Shown in pieces: positions 1 to 9,900 of a stretch of DNA of 64,000 nucleotides; positions within the stretch are counted from its first letter, which is position 1; the number at the start of each line of letters is the position of its first letter. Under the pieces are notes generated by a model that did not search any database, was not told the DNA's origin, and saw only the letters and a list, made by a program, of their open reading frames with translations. Both the position numbers and the translations under genes were made by a program. The stretch is from positions 16,023 through 80,022 of the IMG/VR virus record IMGVR_UViG_3300035179_000003. One strand, written 5' to 3'. The stretch comes from a virus.

Positions 1-1544
1 GCTTTACCACCTGCCGATGCCTCGCCTTCCAATTCTTCAATTCTTAATTCAATCGATTGACTCGTTTCTTCCATTATATTTTTAAACTCAGTTTCCGGAT
101 CCATATCCAGTTCTTGTATTGCCGTCGTTCTTGATACGACGCGCTGTGATGGTGTTCCGGAAGAAGCCTGCAGGAGCATACCTTTTCTTTGTATATCATC
201 AGCCATTTTGAATGGCGACATTTTAATATCGATTTCAGGAATATTAAAATAAATCGCCAAATGATTTTTTACCCAATCTATCAATTCATGCATACTGGTT
301 CGATGATTGATAAATCTATTTTCAACAATTCTGAGAGAAACATTGCTCCCCGACCATGATGCGCCACCCCTTATAATTTCAGGTATTACGCCCATGCCGG
401 TAATAATTCCATCTTCGGTCTGTTTTATTTCAGGAGTAGTCATTAATAATCTGGCTTCTCCGCTGAAGGTCTGAAAACCAACCGGTAACGGCATGATGGA
501 TATATGGTTAGGATCTACCTTCCATTTTCTAAGCTCTTCTTCAATTTTCTGTCTCCAACTGGTTAAATTAATAGTGGCATGGGGAGAAACATCACCTGTT
601 CCCTGTGGAAATATAATTCTCAATGGAACGATATGATCGAGCGAAATCATTTCGTTTCCCTTTTTCAGAATTTTAAGATGAAACACGTCTTTTAAAACAG
701 GCAATACCGTCGGAATCCCCCATCCACGTTCAGATGGATAAAAGTATTGCGGTCCGGGTTGTTTAAAATAAAAAACATTATCATTTTTTAATTTTAATTG
801 TTTGTTCTGTTTTACAGCGTCTAAAATTTCAATACGCAAGGAGTTGACTATATCAAGATCGCCCTTTTTAACAGCCTCTACGAGAAACGGGGGTATCTGA
901 TAATAAAAAAAATGTTCATTTGTTATATTATTATATTTAATTTCAATAAACAGAAGATCCCATAAAATAATACTTAATTTATCTGTTTCTTTAGTCTGCA
1001 TGTCGCTGATTTCAAAATCGGTTAATGATCCACAGGATGAGCATTTTCCTTTATATATATAATTTTTATATTCAAGATCAGTCTCTGATTCGACAGTATT
1101 TATAGTGTTACATTTTTTACATGTTAATAATCTCTTAAATGGAAAATGTATGGAAATAAGGCTGGATCCATATGCATGATAATCCATTCCTATTTGATGC
1201 ATGACTTTGATGAATTTTAATTTTTTCTCAAAAATATCTTTCCATTTATCAACCGTTTTATCGCCTTCGATAAATGATTTTTTTTGATCGGTAAATTTGA
1301 GCGAAGTAATGGGGTATTCGGACATTCGTGCAATACATTGATATACAAGCGGATCAGAAAGAATACTGGAGGCTATAAACCGGAACATACCTTTAATTGT
1401 TTTAGGTATGAATGTATTGGTCATATCTAGGAACGGGGAATCGTATTTAATAGACGATCGGGTGAAAGAAACTTTAGTTTCCCCACCGCCCCCTGGGACA
1501 CCACTCGGACTCAATACGTTTCCAGCTAAGCCTTCTGCTGCCAT
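1..1544 (-). CDS. Portal protein (C-terminus cut by window edge)
   Basis: The reading frame opens at an ATG (complement of 1542-1544) and runs off the left edge, giving about 514 residues. The translation looks like a large-phage portal: an N-terminal low-complexity stretch, a helical region, then a core with 'PQYFYPSERGWGIPTVLP' and 'IIRGGASWSGSN' followed by a helical stem region ('VENRFINHRTSMHELIDWVK'). Portals form the dodecameric ring at the head vertex through which DNA passes. An unusual feature is an internal zinc-ribbon-like insertion with two CxxC pairs (TCKKCN about 30 residues before KCSSCG). It is the most downstream gene seen of the minus-strand virion operon. The portal identity is from overall appearance and position, not a search. 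Confidence 0.7.
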   Translation of the reverse strand, partial: MAAEGLAGNVLSPSGVPGGGGETKVSFTRSSIKYDSPFLDMTNTFIPKTIKGMFRFIASSILSDPLVYQCIARMSEYPITSLKFTDQKKSFIEGDKTVDKWKDIFEKKLKFIKVMHQIGMDYHAYGSSLISIHFPFKRLLTCKKCNTINTVESETDLEYKNYIYKGKCSSCGSLTDFEISDMQTKETDKLSIILWDLLFIEIKYNNITNEHFFYYQIPPFLVEAVKKGDLDIVNSLRIEILDAVKQNKQLKLKNDNVFYFKQPGPQYFYPSERGWGIPTVLPVLKDVFHLKILKKGNEMISLDHIVPLRIIFPQGTGDVSPHATINLTSWRQKIEEELRKWKVDPNHISIMPLPVGFQTFSGEARLLMTTPEIKQTEDGIITGMGVIPEIIRGGASWSGSNVSLRIVENRFINHRTSMHELIDWVKNHLAIYFNIPEIDIKMSPFKMADDIQRKGMLLQASSGTPSQRVVSRTTAIQELDMDPETEFKNIMEETSQSIELRIEELEGEASAGGK

Positions 1545-1563
1545 TATAATCCCTTACCAGACG

Positions 1564-1818
1564 CTATCTTAAACCACTTGTTAATTTTTTACGTATTTCA
1601 GAAAAGTGTTTGAAGGTTTGCTCAATATCTTTAAGATTGCGCTTAGAAAATTGCACATTATTAATAACACGCTTTAAGGTGTCTCGATTCGCTGAACCAA
1701 TCATTGTATGCAAAGGACCATTCACTTTACCGCTAGACCTGAGTATTTGAACAATCTTACTATTACTCAACGCAACCTTCTCAAGTTCACCCTTTAATGC
1801 ATTCCCAATCTTAACCAT
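1564..1818 (-). CDS. Small hypothetical protein, 84 aa
   Basis: A short basic, helical protein encoded 20 bp upstream of the portal gene on the same strand, so probably co-transcribed with it. It contains no motif I recognise. Its ATG lies only about 20 bp from the end of the IscB element, which inserted directly upstream; any native ribosome-binding site may have been replaced by element-derived sequence. It could be a head-assembly accessory protein, but that rests on position only. Confidence 0.55.
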   Translation of the reverse strand: MVKIGNALKGELEKVALSNSKIVQILRSSGKVNGPLHTMIGSANRDTLKRVINNVQFSKRNLKDIEQTFKHFSEIRKKLTSGLR

Positions 1819-1839
1819 AATTTATCTCTGCTTTGATCG

Positions 1840-3180
1840 TTATGTTAAATAAATTGAACCTGTATGAAATATAGTGGTAATTTTTTTTATTCCAAAATTT
1901 CCATCACTACAACAAACAGTTTTTCCATATGTTGAACACCCTTTAACAATATGTATTTTTCTTTTTATAAATACAAAATCACCAGGCTGTATTGAATATC
2001 TTTGTTTACGGATAGATGGCTTAAAACCCTTTCTATTCAACTGCAAAACCCTATTATTTCTATGTTTCTGCTTAAATATAATTGGAGCCACTTTTCTCTG
2101 TTCGTTTCCACCAGCTATTACAAAAGCATCGTTATAATGGCTTTTTTCTAACCTCAAAATATTTCTTTTAACAAAAGTCTCATTTCCATAAATTAACTTA
2201 CAATTTGATAAAATATTTCTGAATTTATTCCTTATTATACTCATAAATGTTGCATCTTTGTAAACCTTATTCTTTTTTAACACATCATACAACTTGTTCT
2301 TATGCAATTTCTTATGACATCTCTCATGCAACAAAGCCAAATTCTTCTCCCGGTCTATTCCACCGTTACTCCTCGATATAATGTGGTGAATATGAAAACT
2401 GTTACCTTTTGAAAACTCTTTACCGCATAACTGACATCTTCCCTGCTCCCGGAACATTAAAAAACTTCTCATGTTTTGATATTCAAACAACGATCCTTGT
2501 TGATATTGTATTCCTGCTATATCTGGATTCTCTATTTTCTGAATATCAAAATTACCTACTTCAATTACAACATTCTTAATTGGTAATAGTTTTTTTAGCT
2601 TGTTAATCAAGGTTATGTGGGTGTTGAATCTTCTCTGTGTTGAAGGTGGTAAATAACCAATAGCTGTTTTTCTATTGTTAAATCTTGGCTTTCTATACCA
2701 CAATCTACTCCTTCTACCCCTTCGATACATTCTCTTTTCTATAAGTCTCTCAGATGTCCTTTGATCCAAAAGAAGCGTTCCTGCTACTATTTCTTTTTTA
2801 TCAGTTATTGCTGAAAAACCTATATTCTTAAAACCGCTGTCTATTCCCAAAGAACAATCTTGAACCTGATTCTCACACTCAAAATTCAATTTAATAACAA
2901 ATGGATTCTGCTTTACAACATGCGCTTTTCCTCCTTCTAAAAGATGCCTTGCCTTTGTACTTGTGCATGGCATTAAAGGTTTTCCATTAATTGACAATAC
3001 AAACACAATGCTTTTAAAGCCGGGTGCTTGTTCCCGTTGATCCACTTCGAGATTGTTTAAAGTCCGTACTTTATCCTGTACACTGACTCTTTCAAGTCTG
3101 TTTAATACAGGATTTACAGAGCAAGGAACTAGTGGAGTATTCCTTGGTGTGTTCTTAAACTTTACTTTAAACTGCTGCAT
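1840..3180 (-). CDS. iscB: IscB RNA-guided nuclease (RuvC with HNH insertion)
   Basis: This 446-aa protein has the full IscB layout. A PLMP domain (about residues 57-100, 'SINGKPLMPC') is followed by RuvC-I with D114 ('LGIDSGFKNIGFSA'), an arginine-rich RRxRR bridge helix (about 150-162), RuvC-II with E207 ('VVIEVGNFD'), an HNH nuclease (C249/C252, H265-H266, C288) and RuvC-III with H348/D351. All catalytic residues are present. IscB proteins are the IS200/IS605-encoded ancestors of Cas9 and cut DNA guided by an omega-RNA normally encoded just upstream. Here only about 76 bp lie between the ATG and the element end, too short for a usual omega-RNA. No tnpA transposase is present. A decayed paralogue lies near 41.8-42.1 kb. 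Confidence 0.93.
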   Translation of the reverse strand: MQQFKVKFKNTPRNTPLVPCSVNPVLNRLERVSVQDKVRTLNNLEVDQREQAPGFKSIVFVLSINGKPLMPCTSTKARHLLEGGKAHVVKQNPFVIKLNFECENQVQDCSLGIDSGFKNIGFSAITDKKEIVAGTLLLDQRTSERLIEKRMYRRGRRSRLWYRKPRFNNRKTAIGYLPPSTQRRFNTHITLINKLKKLLPIKNVVIEVGNFDIQKIENPDIAGIQYQQGSLFEYQNMRSFLMFREQGRCQLCGKEFSKGNSFHIHHIISRSNGGIDREKNLALLHERCHKKLHKNKLYDVLKKNKVYKDATFMSIIRNKFRNILSNCKLIYGNETFVKRNILRLEKSHYNDAFVIAGGNEQRKVAPIIFKQKHRNNRVLQLNRKGFKPSIRKQRYSIQPGDFVFIKRKIHIVKGCSTYGKTVCCSDGNFGIKKITTIFHTGSIYLT

Positions 3181-3194
3181 AGATAAACAACCTA

Positions 3195-3262
3195 AGCCCT
3201 CTAATCAACTCTTACGTTGAATCTCACGATTCAAGCTCCGGCCCTTGTGGCCGGAGTAGTTG
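3195..3262 (-). mobile_element. Left end of IscB element with terminal hairpin
   Basis: A perfect 8-bp hairpin (3236-3243 with 3249-3256, CTCCGGCC/GGCCGGAG) lies just upstream of iscB. The same block, including CTCACGATTCAAGC and GGAGTAGTTGAC, recurs at 42.04-42.08 kb beside the decayed copy, so it marks the element boundary. Subterminal hairpins of this type are recognised by IS200/IS605 TnpA. The neighbouring phage gene runs into this hairpin and takes its last codons and stop from it. Confidence 0.75.
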
Positions 3263-3968
3263 ACGCTGAAAGTTCTGTTCTTAAAAGTCTTTTTGCTTGT
3301 ATACTTACCATATTATCCTCAATATCATTTTTGTAATTCCCGGTTATGAATTCCGCGAACCTCTTATAAATCGCCGGCCACTCATCTGACATTGAAACCA
3401 TCTTCCTCATTTCTAAGGCAATCAATGCCGCTAAAGAAGGGGGAGGGCAATAAATGCCTTCCTGATAAAATATAATACAAATATACTTCTCGACATCTAT
3501 ACTGAATTCACCGTTTCGATCCGGACGAATGTGGTTCATGGTTTTTACGCACTTAATAACATCACCTGGTGAAGGAGACCTTAATAGTTCAAAGTCCGCT
3601 ATAGAGCCTCCAAATGCGTTACAGAGTTGATTGAATTCGAACCAATCGAAAAATGCCGCGTCATTACGGCATAGGTGTCTGATTGCCAAAACCTTATCTC
3701 TGTTTACGTCTTCCAGGGCAAGTCCATAATCCGTCCAGAGTTTATGAAATATAGTTTCTATTTCCCACTCCCACCAATCCTGACCAAATTCTTTATTTAA
3801 AAAATCATAAATATCGATGGTTGATGATGCTTCATCATTAAGCAAGGTGTTTATCTTGGTAATATTAACGATAGGTTTAGGTCGCTCCAGTTGTTTCTGG
3901 ATCGTTTCAATAAGTGATTGATCACCAAGAAGATGGGCATCGTATAGTTGTTCAGACAATTTTTTCAT
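3231..3968 (-). CDS. Virion-region protein of unknown function, C-terminus altered by the IscB insertion
   Basis: A 245-aa acidic, helical protein with a Trp-rich patch ('FGQDWWEWEIET', about 60-72). I recognise no family. It lies in the minus-strand virion operon between the portal side and the gene at 4003. The last residues ('TTPATRAGA') and the stop are read from the left-end hairpin of the IscB element, so the native C-terminus was either lost or ended at this point. Many phages carry a protein acting at the tail tube or baseplate at this position, but nothing in the sequence proves that here. Confidence 0.7.
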   Translation of the reverse strand: MKKLSEQLYDAHLLGDQSLIETIQKQLERPKPIVNITKINTLLNDEASSTIDIYDFLNKEFGQDWWEWEIETIFHKLWTDYGLALEDVNRDKVLAIRHLCRNDAAFFDWFEFNQLCNAFGGSIADFELLRSPSPGDVIKCVKTMNHIRPDRNGEFSIDVEKYICIIFYQEGIYCPPPSLAALIALEMRKMVSMSDEWPAIYKRFAEFITGNYKNDIEDNMVSIQAKRLLRTELSASTTPATRAGA

Positions 3969-4002
3969 TTGTAAAAAGCCGTTTTCAACATTTCGTTCTT
4001 TA

Positions 4003-4668
4003 TTACAACAGTTTACCTTTGAATAAAACTTGATCGATCGGTTTTAATTCCTGAAAAGCCTTCACAGGATTGTCGCTATACGATTTAGAAAATTTTTCAC
4101 CGAATATAGACGCGACCTTCTCCATCTTAACCTTCTTACATGCCACCTTCCTAAGATCAAGCGAAGACACTTTAATATGTTCGGATATCCGCTCCTCGGA
4201 AGGATCGAATCCAAAAACAGTAAGAACCGGATCCGGTATTTCTTTGTCATACCCAGACTGCAGGTTCGCCAGTTTATCGAATTCAAGTAAGGCATGTAGA
4301 ACTACAAGTCCAGGAAAGTTGTCAGTGGCCAATGATGCTATCTTATCAAGCATCTTGATTGCATCGACACCGACCACGGTAGTCTTCATTGGATGGCATG
4401 CAACTTTCCGAAACTCAATCCCCTTCTTAAAAAAGTCAGAGATATTTGCCTTTAGATTCGCAACCTTAGCATAATTAGAAACGATCTGATTGTCGATGAC
4501 GACATTAAGATCGTTCGCTCTCTTTTCGAGATTGGTTGCAAAAGTAATTCGATCCTGAACATCAAATCTTTCAAGAAATTTTACAAAATAAGCCGCAGCC
4601 AATTTGACATGTTCAGCCGTCTCTATCGGATAACGTTCACGTATACAATAATGCATTTTTTGCTCCAT
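4003..4668 (-). CDS. Virion-region hypothetical protein, 221 aa
   Basis: A mostly helical protein without a recognisable domain. It repeatedly uses 'KVA' and 'KLA' segments, for example 'KVANLKANISDF', 'RKVACHPMK' and 'RKVACKKVKMEKVAS'. It ends 2 bp from the next gene, consistent with translational coupling in the virion operon. Two plus-strand ORFs overlap it but look like shadows. The function is unknown; a head or neck accessory role is possible from position only. Confidence 0.65.
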   Translation of the reverse strand: MEQKMHYCIRERYPIETAEHVKLAAAYFVKFLERFDVQDRITFATNLEKRANDLNVVIDNQIVSNYAKVANLKANISDFFKKGIEFRKVACHPMKTTVVGVDAIKMLDKIASLATDNFPGLVVLHALLEFDKLANLQSGYDKEIPDPVLTVFGFDPSEERISEHIKVSSLDLRKVACKKVKMEKVASIFGEKFSKSYSDNPVKAFQELKPIDQVLFKGKLL

Positions 4669-4670
4669 TT

Positions 4671-5558
4671 TTATGTACTCGAAATTAAGATACCCTTTTT
4701 AAAAACCATTTCACCGGACGTATCGTTTGGTTTTACATAAGTAATTGTTATGTCTATCCCGGACTGTTCGACAGCGCCTGTTATAACAGAAAGCTCGGAA
4801 TCAGCCCCAAGAGTTAATTTACTATCCTTTCCCGATACGGTCGCCACTCCTTTTATATCTAATGCATCATAAATGGTCGTTTGTGTCTTGAATACCGAAT
4901 CTAAAACCGATTCAATACCGTCTGTTCTCATTCTATTAACATTAAGAGCAGGCGCGAATCCACGAAGCGTTGTAGGAGTTACACTGGATATTTTTCCATC
5001 ATTATCTAAAACAACGGTACCCAATAAAACCGAATAATCATTTGGGGCCGAAGCCGTATAAACTGAAATTACGTCATCGACAATACTTTGTATCGCATCA
5101 CCGGCAGCGGCAGCTTTATCATCGTAAACTATTTCGGTCTCACCTTCAATATTAATGAGCGTTATTTTTTTACCTTCAGGATTTAATAAAGATTCCCGGA
5201 ATTCAGCCATATCATGGTTTGCATAAATGTATTTTGTCCCTGGGCCATAAACACTTTTTGTAATATCTTTATTAAAAATTATAATGTTTCCTGACGGGGT
5301 AAACGCTAATCCGCTTGAAACACTGATTGAAGATTTTGTTTTTTCAGATAATACCATTCCGCGTAAAACCCGCCCTTCGTCAGAATCGCCAACGACACCT
5401 CGAACGACACGGCGAACATTTTCCATCATTGCGGATTGAATCGACCATTTGGTAATATCTACAAAATCCCCTGTTCCATATGACGGGGAAGGGTAATCGG
5501 TTCCCAGGATTTCATGTATACGTTCTTTAATACCAATCTTTACATTAACCCTTCTCAT
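4671..5558 (-). CDS. Probable virion structural protein, 295 aa
   Basis: After an N-terminal helical part, the sequence is beta-rich and glycine/serine-rich ('SSISVSSGLAFTPSGNIIIF', about 75-95). It ends in short beta strands ('KLTLGADSELSVITGAV'), as in fibre- or baseplate-attached proteins. Its start overlaps the end of the next gene upstream by 14 bp, consistent with an operon. I cannot name a family. It may be a fibre or baseplate accessory component. Confidence 0.65.
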   Translation of the reverse strand: MRRVNVKIGIKERIHEILGTDYPSPSYGTGDFVDITKWSIQSAMMENVRRVVRGVVGDSDEGRVLRGMVLSEKTKSSISVSSGLAFTPSGNIIIFNKDITKSVYGPGTKYIYANHDMAEFRESLLNPEGKKITLINIEGETEIVYDDKAAAAGDAIQSIVDDVISVYTASAPNDYSVLLGTVVLDNDGKISSVTPTTLRGFAPALNVNRMRTDGIESVLDSVFKTQTTIYDALDIKGVATVSGKDSKLTLGADSELSVITGAVEQSGIDITITYVKPNDTSGEMVFKKGILISST

Positions 5559-5877
5559 TCAATAACTCCTGTGGAGAATCCGGTGGAGGATTTATGTTTT
5601 TTGTTTCGGATACATATTTTGCGGCCCATTCTTTTTGTTTATTTTTATCAATAAATTTTTCAGCCACCCCAACAAGGGCCTCAATAGCTCCAATGGTTTT
5701 TTGAAATTCTTTATTAAGTTTTTCAATTGCCGTATACGCATCCTTTAAAGCTGCGTCGATATTACTTGCCTGTCGATCGTACATCATTAATTTTTCAAAA
5801 ATACTTTTTGATTCGTCTGGTTGTTCGTCAACGTGCCGTGATAAATACGCGATCGCCAATCTTGTTTCTTTTTCCAT
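5545..5877 (-). CDS. Small coiled-coil protein, about 110 aa
   Basis: I chose the Met at 5877 because AAAGGTG lies a few bases upstream; a longer form from 5886 is possible. The central part ('AALKDAYTAIEKLNKEFQKT') has heptad-like spacing and predicts a coiled coil. It ends in a proline-rich tail ('NINPPPDSPQEL'). It lies between the gene at 4671 and the 355-aa fibre-region gene, so it may be a trimerisation or chaperone-like component of the tail fibres. The function is not shown by sequence. Confidence 0.6.
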   Translation of the reverse strand: MEKETRLAIAYLSRHVDEQPDESKSIFEKLMMYDRQASNIDAALKDAYTAIEKLNKEFQKTIGAIEALVGVAEKFIDKNKQKEWAAKYVSETKNINPPPDSPQELLNEKG

Positions 5878-5890
5878 AAACATCACCTTT

Positions 5891-6958
5891 CTAAACTAGT
5901 TGATAACGGTAATAATAATTATATAATTCAGAATTACCATCTTGTGCATAAATGTTTTCTGCGACGGTAAATCTTTCATTGTTCGAATCATCAATATCAA
6001 ATATATTTTGAAAAATTCCATCATACAATAATACTTTTTCAATAATTTGTGGAGGATTATTAATCGTAGAACTAAGATATCGTGAAGACCTCCACCGTTC
6101 AAGAATAATATTACTTCCGTCCGTTCCCAGAACAATACCAAACCATTTATCACTATCGACTAGTCTTAATTCAAGTATATCTCCTATTGATATTTTAGCG
6201 GTCATTTCATTATAAATGTCGCTTGATCCCGTTATAATAACAATATCCTGACTTGTTATGGGATCAAATTCAATATCAGCACTTTGCGTCGAACCGATAT
6301 AAAATTTTGGTAATGACGGTACCAGTGAAAAATAATCGATCGGTACAAGAATTCTTGAATCCTTTTTAAAACGAATGCCTGGAACGCCAGCCCATCGAAT
6401 ACGTTTATATTGAGAACTTACGGATGTTAATGGGGCAAAATATTCAATATCAAATCGAGTGGTTGTAATTCTCGAATCTTCACTGAAATTAAAAAATTTT
6501 GCTATGTTCAATAATTCGTTTTCAGAATCAACTATGCCCGAAATATCAACGTCGTATATTGGAAATATATTTCCAAATTGAAATATATCGATAAATTCAG
6601 GTTCGATTTGAAGAAAACATTTAAAATTGTTTAATTTTTCAATATTTAACAGTCCGGTAAACGACGTCAACGTCGTTATATAATTTTCTTCATTCGGTTT
6701 ATAACACTGAATTTTTGACTTATCCACTATATGATATGTTCGAGTTATTCGTATGCCGGATTCATAAATATCATATGTACCATCCGGCAATGGCGAACTG
6801 ATAAAATAACCATTGTCATCTGATTTTATCGAATCAACAATAACAGAACCGGTTGTAGGATTTGATGTTTTAATAACTATTTGAGCATTGCGCAAAATGT
6901 TGCCGGCACTATCCGTAATATAGCCTTGAATTGATTTAGATCGAAGATTTGATCCCAT
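5891..6958 (-). CDS. Tail protein with N-terminal carboxypeptidase-regulatory-like beta-sandwich
   Basis: Residues about 10-75 ('IQGYITDSAGNILRNAQIVI' to 'DDNGYFISSPLPDGTYDIYE') match the pattern of carboxypeptidase regulatory-like domains: a G-Y-I-T-D-x-x-G-N opening and a late D-G-x-Y. These domains decorate phage tails and bind surface sugars or proteins. The rest is beta-rich and unassigned. It sits between the 1078-aa protein and the small coiled-coil gene in the fibre operon. Confidence 0.65.
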   Translation of the reverse strand: MGSNLRSKSIQGYITDSAGNILRNAQIVIKTSNPTTGSVIVDSIKSDDNGYFISSPLPDGTYDIYESGIRITRTYHIVDKSKIQCYKPNEENYITTLTSFTGLLNIEKLNNFKCFLQIEPEFIDIFQFGNIFPIYDVDISGIVDSENELLNIAKFFNFSEDSRITTTRFDIEYFAPLTSVSSQYKRIRWAGVPGIRFKKDSRILVPIDYFSLVPSLPKFYIGSTQSADIEFDPITSQDIVIITGSSDIYNEMTAKISIGDILELRLVDSDKWFGIVLGTDGSNIILERWRSSRYLSSTINNPPQIIEKVLLYDGIFQNIFDIDDSNNERFTVAENIYAQDGNSELYNYYYRYQLV

Positions 6959-6974
6959 AATAGTAATATACCAT

Positions 6975-9900
6975 TTATTTGGAAACTAATTTAAAATAAG
7001 TTATGCCAAACTTTTTAATATCTTCTTGGATATTATTTTTATTATAAAGAAACGCTTGATCATTTAACCATGGATAATTTCCATTTGGCCAATTATCTAA
7101 TGTTCTTTTTCCTACATATTGCATAGTAGTTCCATCTGCAGGATATTCTTTTTTTCGAACTACTCTAATTCTAAACAGACAATGTTGTTCTAAATCATCA
7201 ATGTCCAGATATTTAATAATATAATTATTATTATATTTTATGGAGCTAAATATTTCAAAATTTTGATTTTTACTAATCATATATCTTGCTTCTCCGATAT
7301 TTAATTGCGATATATAAGTATTCGTCGGAGTATTGGCAAGATCAATAACTATTGTATCATTAATAAATAATTCATTATCAAGCGTGGCTTTGTCTTTTTT
7401 TACATATAATTTAATAAATGAATATTGAGAAAGATAATCATATGTTTCCGCGTAAATAATATGATATGAAGTGTTGCTATAATTATTGGTAAGAACACCA
7501 TTTGTCAAACTATTAATAACATCATCAGAAAGTTCAATATCAAACCGTGCATTATAAAAATCAGCATTCGCCACGACAAAAGAAGTTATTTCACCGACTT
7601 TTTCTTCGGTAATTGTTCCTGCCACGATAAAAAGATTGTTATGTATTATTTTATCAACAATTTTTTCGGTATCGGTGGAAATGGTATTAAGAGATTTCCA
7701 ATTATTGGTTTTCCATGTTTCGATAACGATATCCGATTTATAATTATCGTCGATCATGTATGCAAAACCTGAAAAATAAGAATAAAGCCATTTCTTTTTA
7801 TCTGGAACGCCATTGAAATCTTTATGGTTAAATTCTTGAAATAATGTTGATAAATCAATATCAGTAATATAAGAAGGGTTTTCCCGATCGATATAAGAAG
7901 AATATTTATCTCCGAATTTCCATACCTTGTTATCAATTAAAAAATTTAATCTGATATCATATTCTTTACTATCAAACTCTACGATATAAGTACCAAATTT
8001 TTCAAATTCTTCTTGCTGCGGTCTTATAAGACTTAAAAAGCGATATGGTCTTTCATGATATATTAAATGAGCAGGATATTCAAATCCATCATATTCAATT
8101 TCGGAATAATCCGATTGAATTACGTTTAAAATACCAAATGTAAATGATTTATCCCCATAATATATATATCGATCATTATTTGCGTCATATACTGTTTCTT
8201 CGTACAATCTGTGGGATCCGGCTTTTATATAATTTTGTTTACAATAAATCTGAGTTTTTTTATATCCTCCGGTAAAATCCATTATAATACGTTCGGAAAC
8301 CGAACCTGGGCAAAATGGAAATTCTACGTTATAAACCACGAGATGATTTCCGTCTTTTGCGCGTATGGTTTTAAAAGAATCATTTTTTTGAAGAATTTTA
8401 ATATACCCGTTGATTCCGGGTAATTTTAACATTGGACGGAATAACTCATATTCCTGAACATCGTTATAATTTGGATAATTTAATAACCGCGACACGCTGT
8501 TTGGTATAGGAATATGATTAGGGTCATCCGGTAAGTATGATGATTCGGGATGATAGTTACTACAATAAAGTTTAATGAATTCCGATATCGATCCATTATT
8601 TAAAACATCAAAACCATAACCCATTCCGGAAACGGTCATTTTATTATCAGTATATAAACCGGTATCCGCAAGATCGGTAATCCAAAATAATTTTCTCACA
8701 CCAGTACCGACAACACCACCGATTAAATCATCAAGACATGCATCTTGTCTTCTTAAAATATTTGAAAAATTATTATAAAATCCGGTTCCATGAATAAATA
8801 AATTGGTATCCGGGCTTCGTATGGTTACTGTGTGAATAATATCGGTATTATATTCATGTTCGTTTAATTTACTATCAAGCTCTTTAATAAAAGAATAAGG
8901 AGCCTTGATTTCGAGAAACATGGTCGGATTTTCATAAAACGTTTCGGCATTTTCAAATTTTATTGGTTTTCTATCTTCATTTACAAAACTAAATTCAATA
9001 ATTTGTCCATCCGATAATGGCTTAACCATCATATATGGTTGGGTCATAACGATTGCAGAATGCCGCCTATTACGTTCGGTATCGATATCGATTCCCTCAA
9101 GCATTATATTACTTAAATTATCAGGATCCATCGTTTGTATTGAATATAAATTTTCATTATCCCGAATCATATATTTACAAATACTAAATGAAATCCTTGA
9201 TTGATCATCATATTCTTTAAGATGAATCCCGGGGTGGCGTATTAATTTTATGGTATCATAAAGTATATCAGACCATGCTCTGGCATATATTTTTTTAGGT
9301 ATGACACGGCCGCAATCTTTAATTTCTGGATAAAATGAAATAATATTACTGGAATCATCTGGTGGATGCCTAAATGGATATGTATTACTCCAATCCGATG
9401 AATTTATAAATGTTAAAAATGGATTGTGCGGATCATAATCATTAGTACCGCAAACAATTTCATCATATTCATATTTAAAATTTTTTAATTGAGTAATTTC
9501 TTGTTTATCGATTATAATTTTATAATCTATCAACATTTTAATATCATTAGGATAGGAGAAAAAATAATTCCTAATATTATCCCCGGTTATACCACAAAAT
9601 AAATTTTTAAATGCCGGAATATTAATTTTAAAATAGTCATCGGATAGGGTATGCGATACTATATATTCATATCCCCAGATATATTTATTATATCCAACAT
9701 AAGACGCTTTATCGAGATTACATTTAAAGCCTAGCGCTTTATAAACAGGAAGCCTTCCAAGCCAATGATTAACGGTCAATACGTGGTCAATATCATTACC
9801 TGGTTCGTATGATTCCGTTATTAAATCGGATTTATCTAAAAATTGAATTAAATCATATTCTGAATAATTTTGTGATATACTACGATATTGTTTCGTCGTT

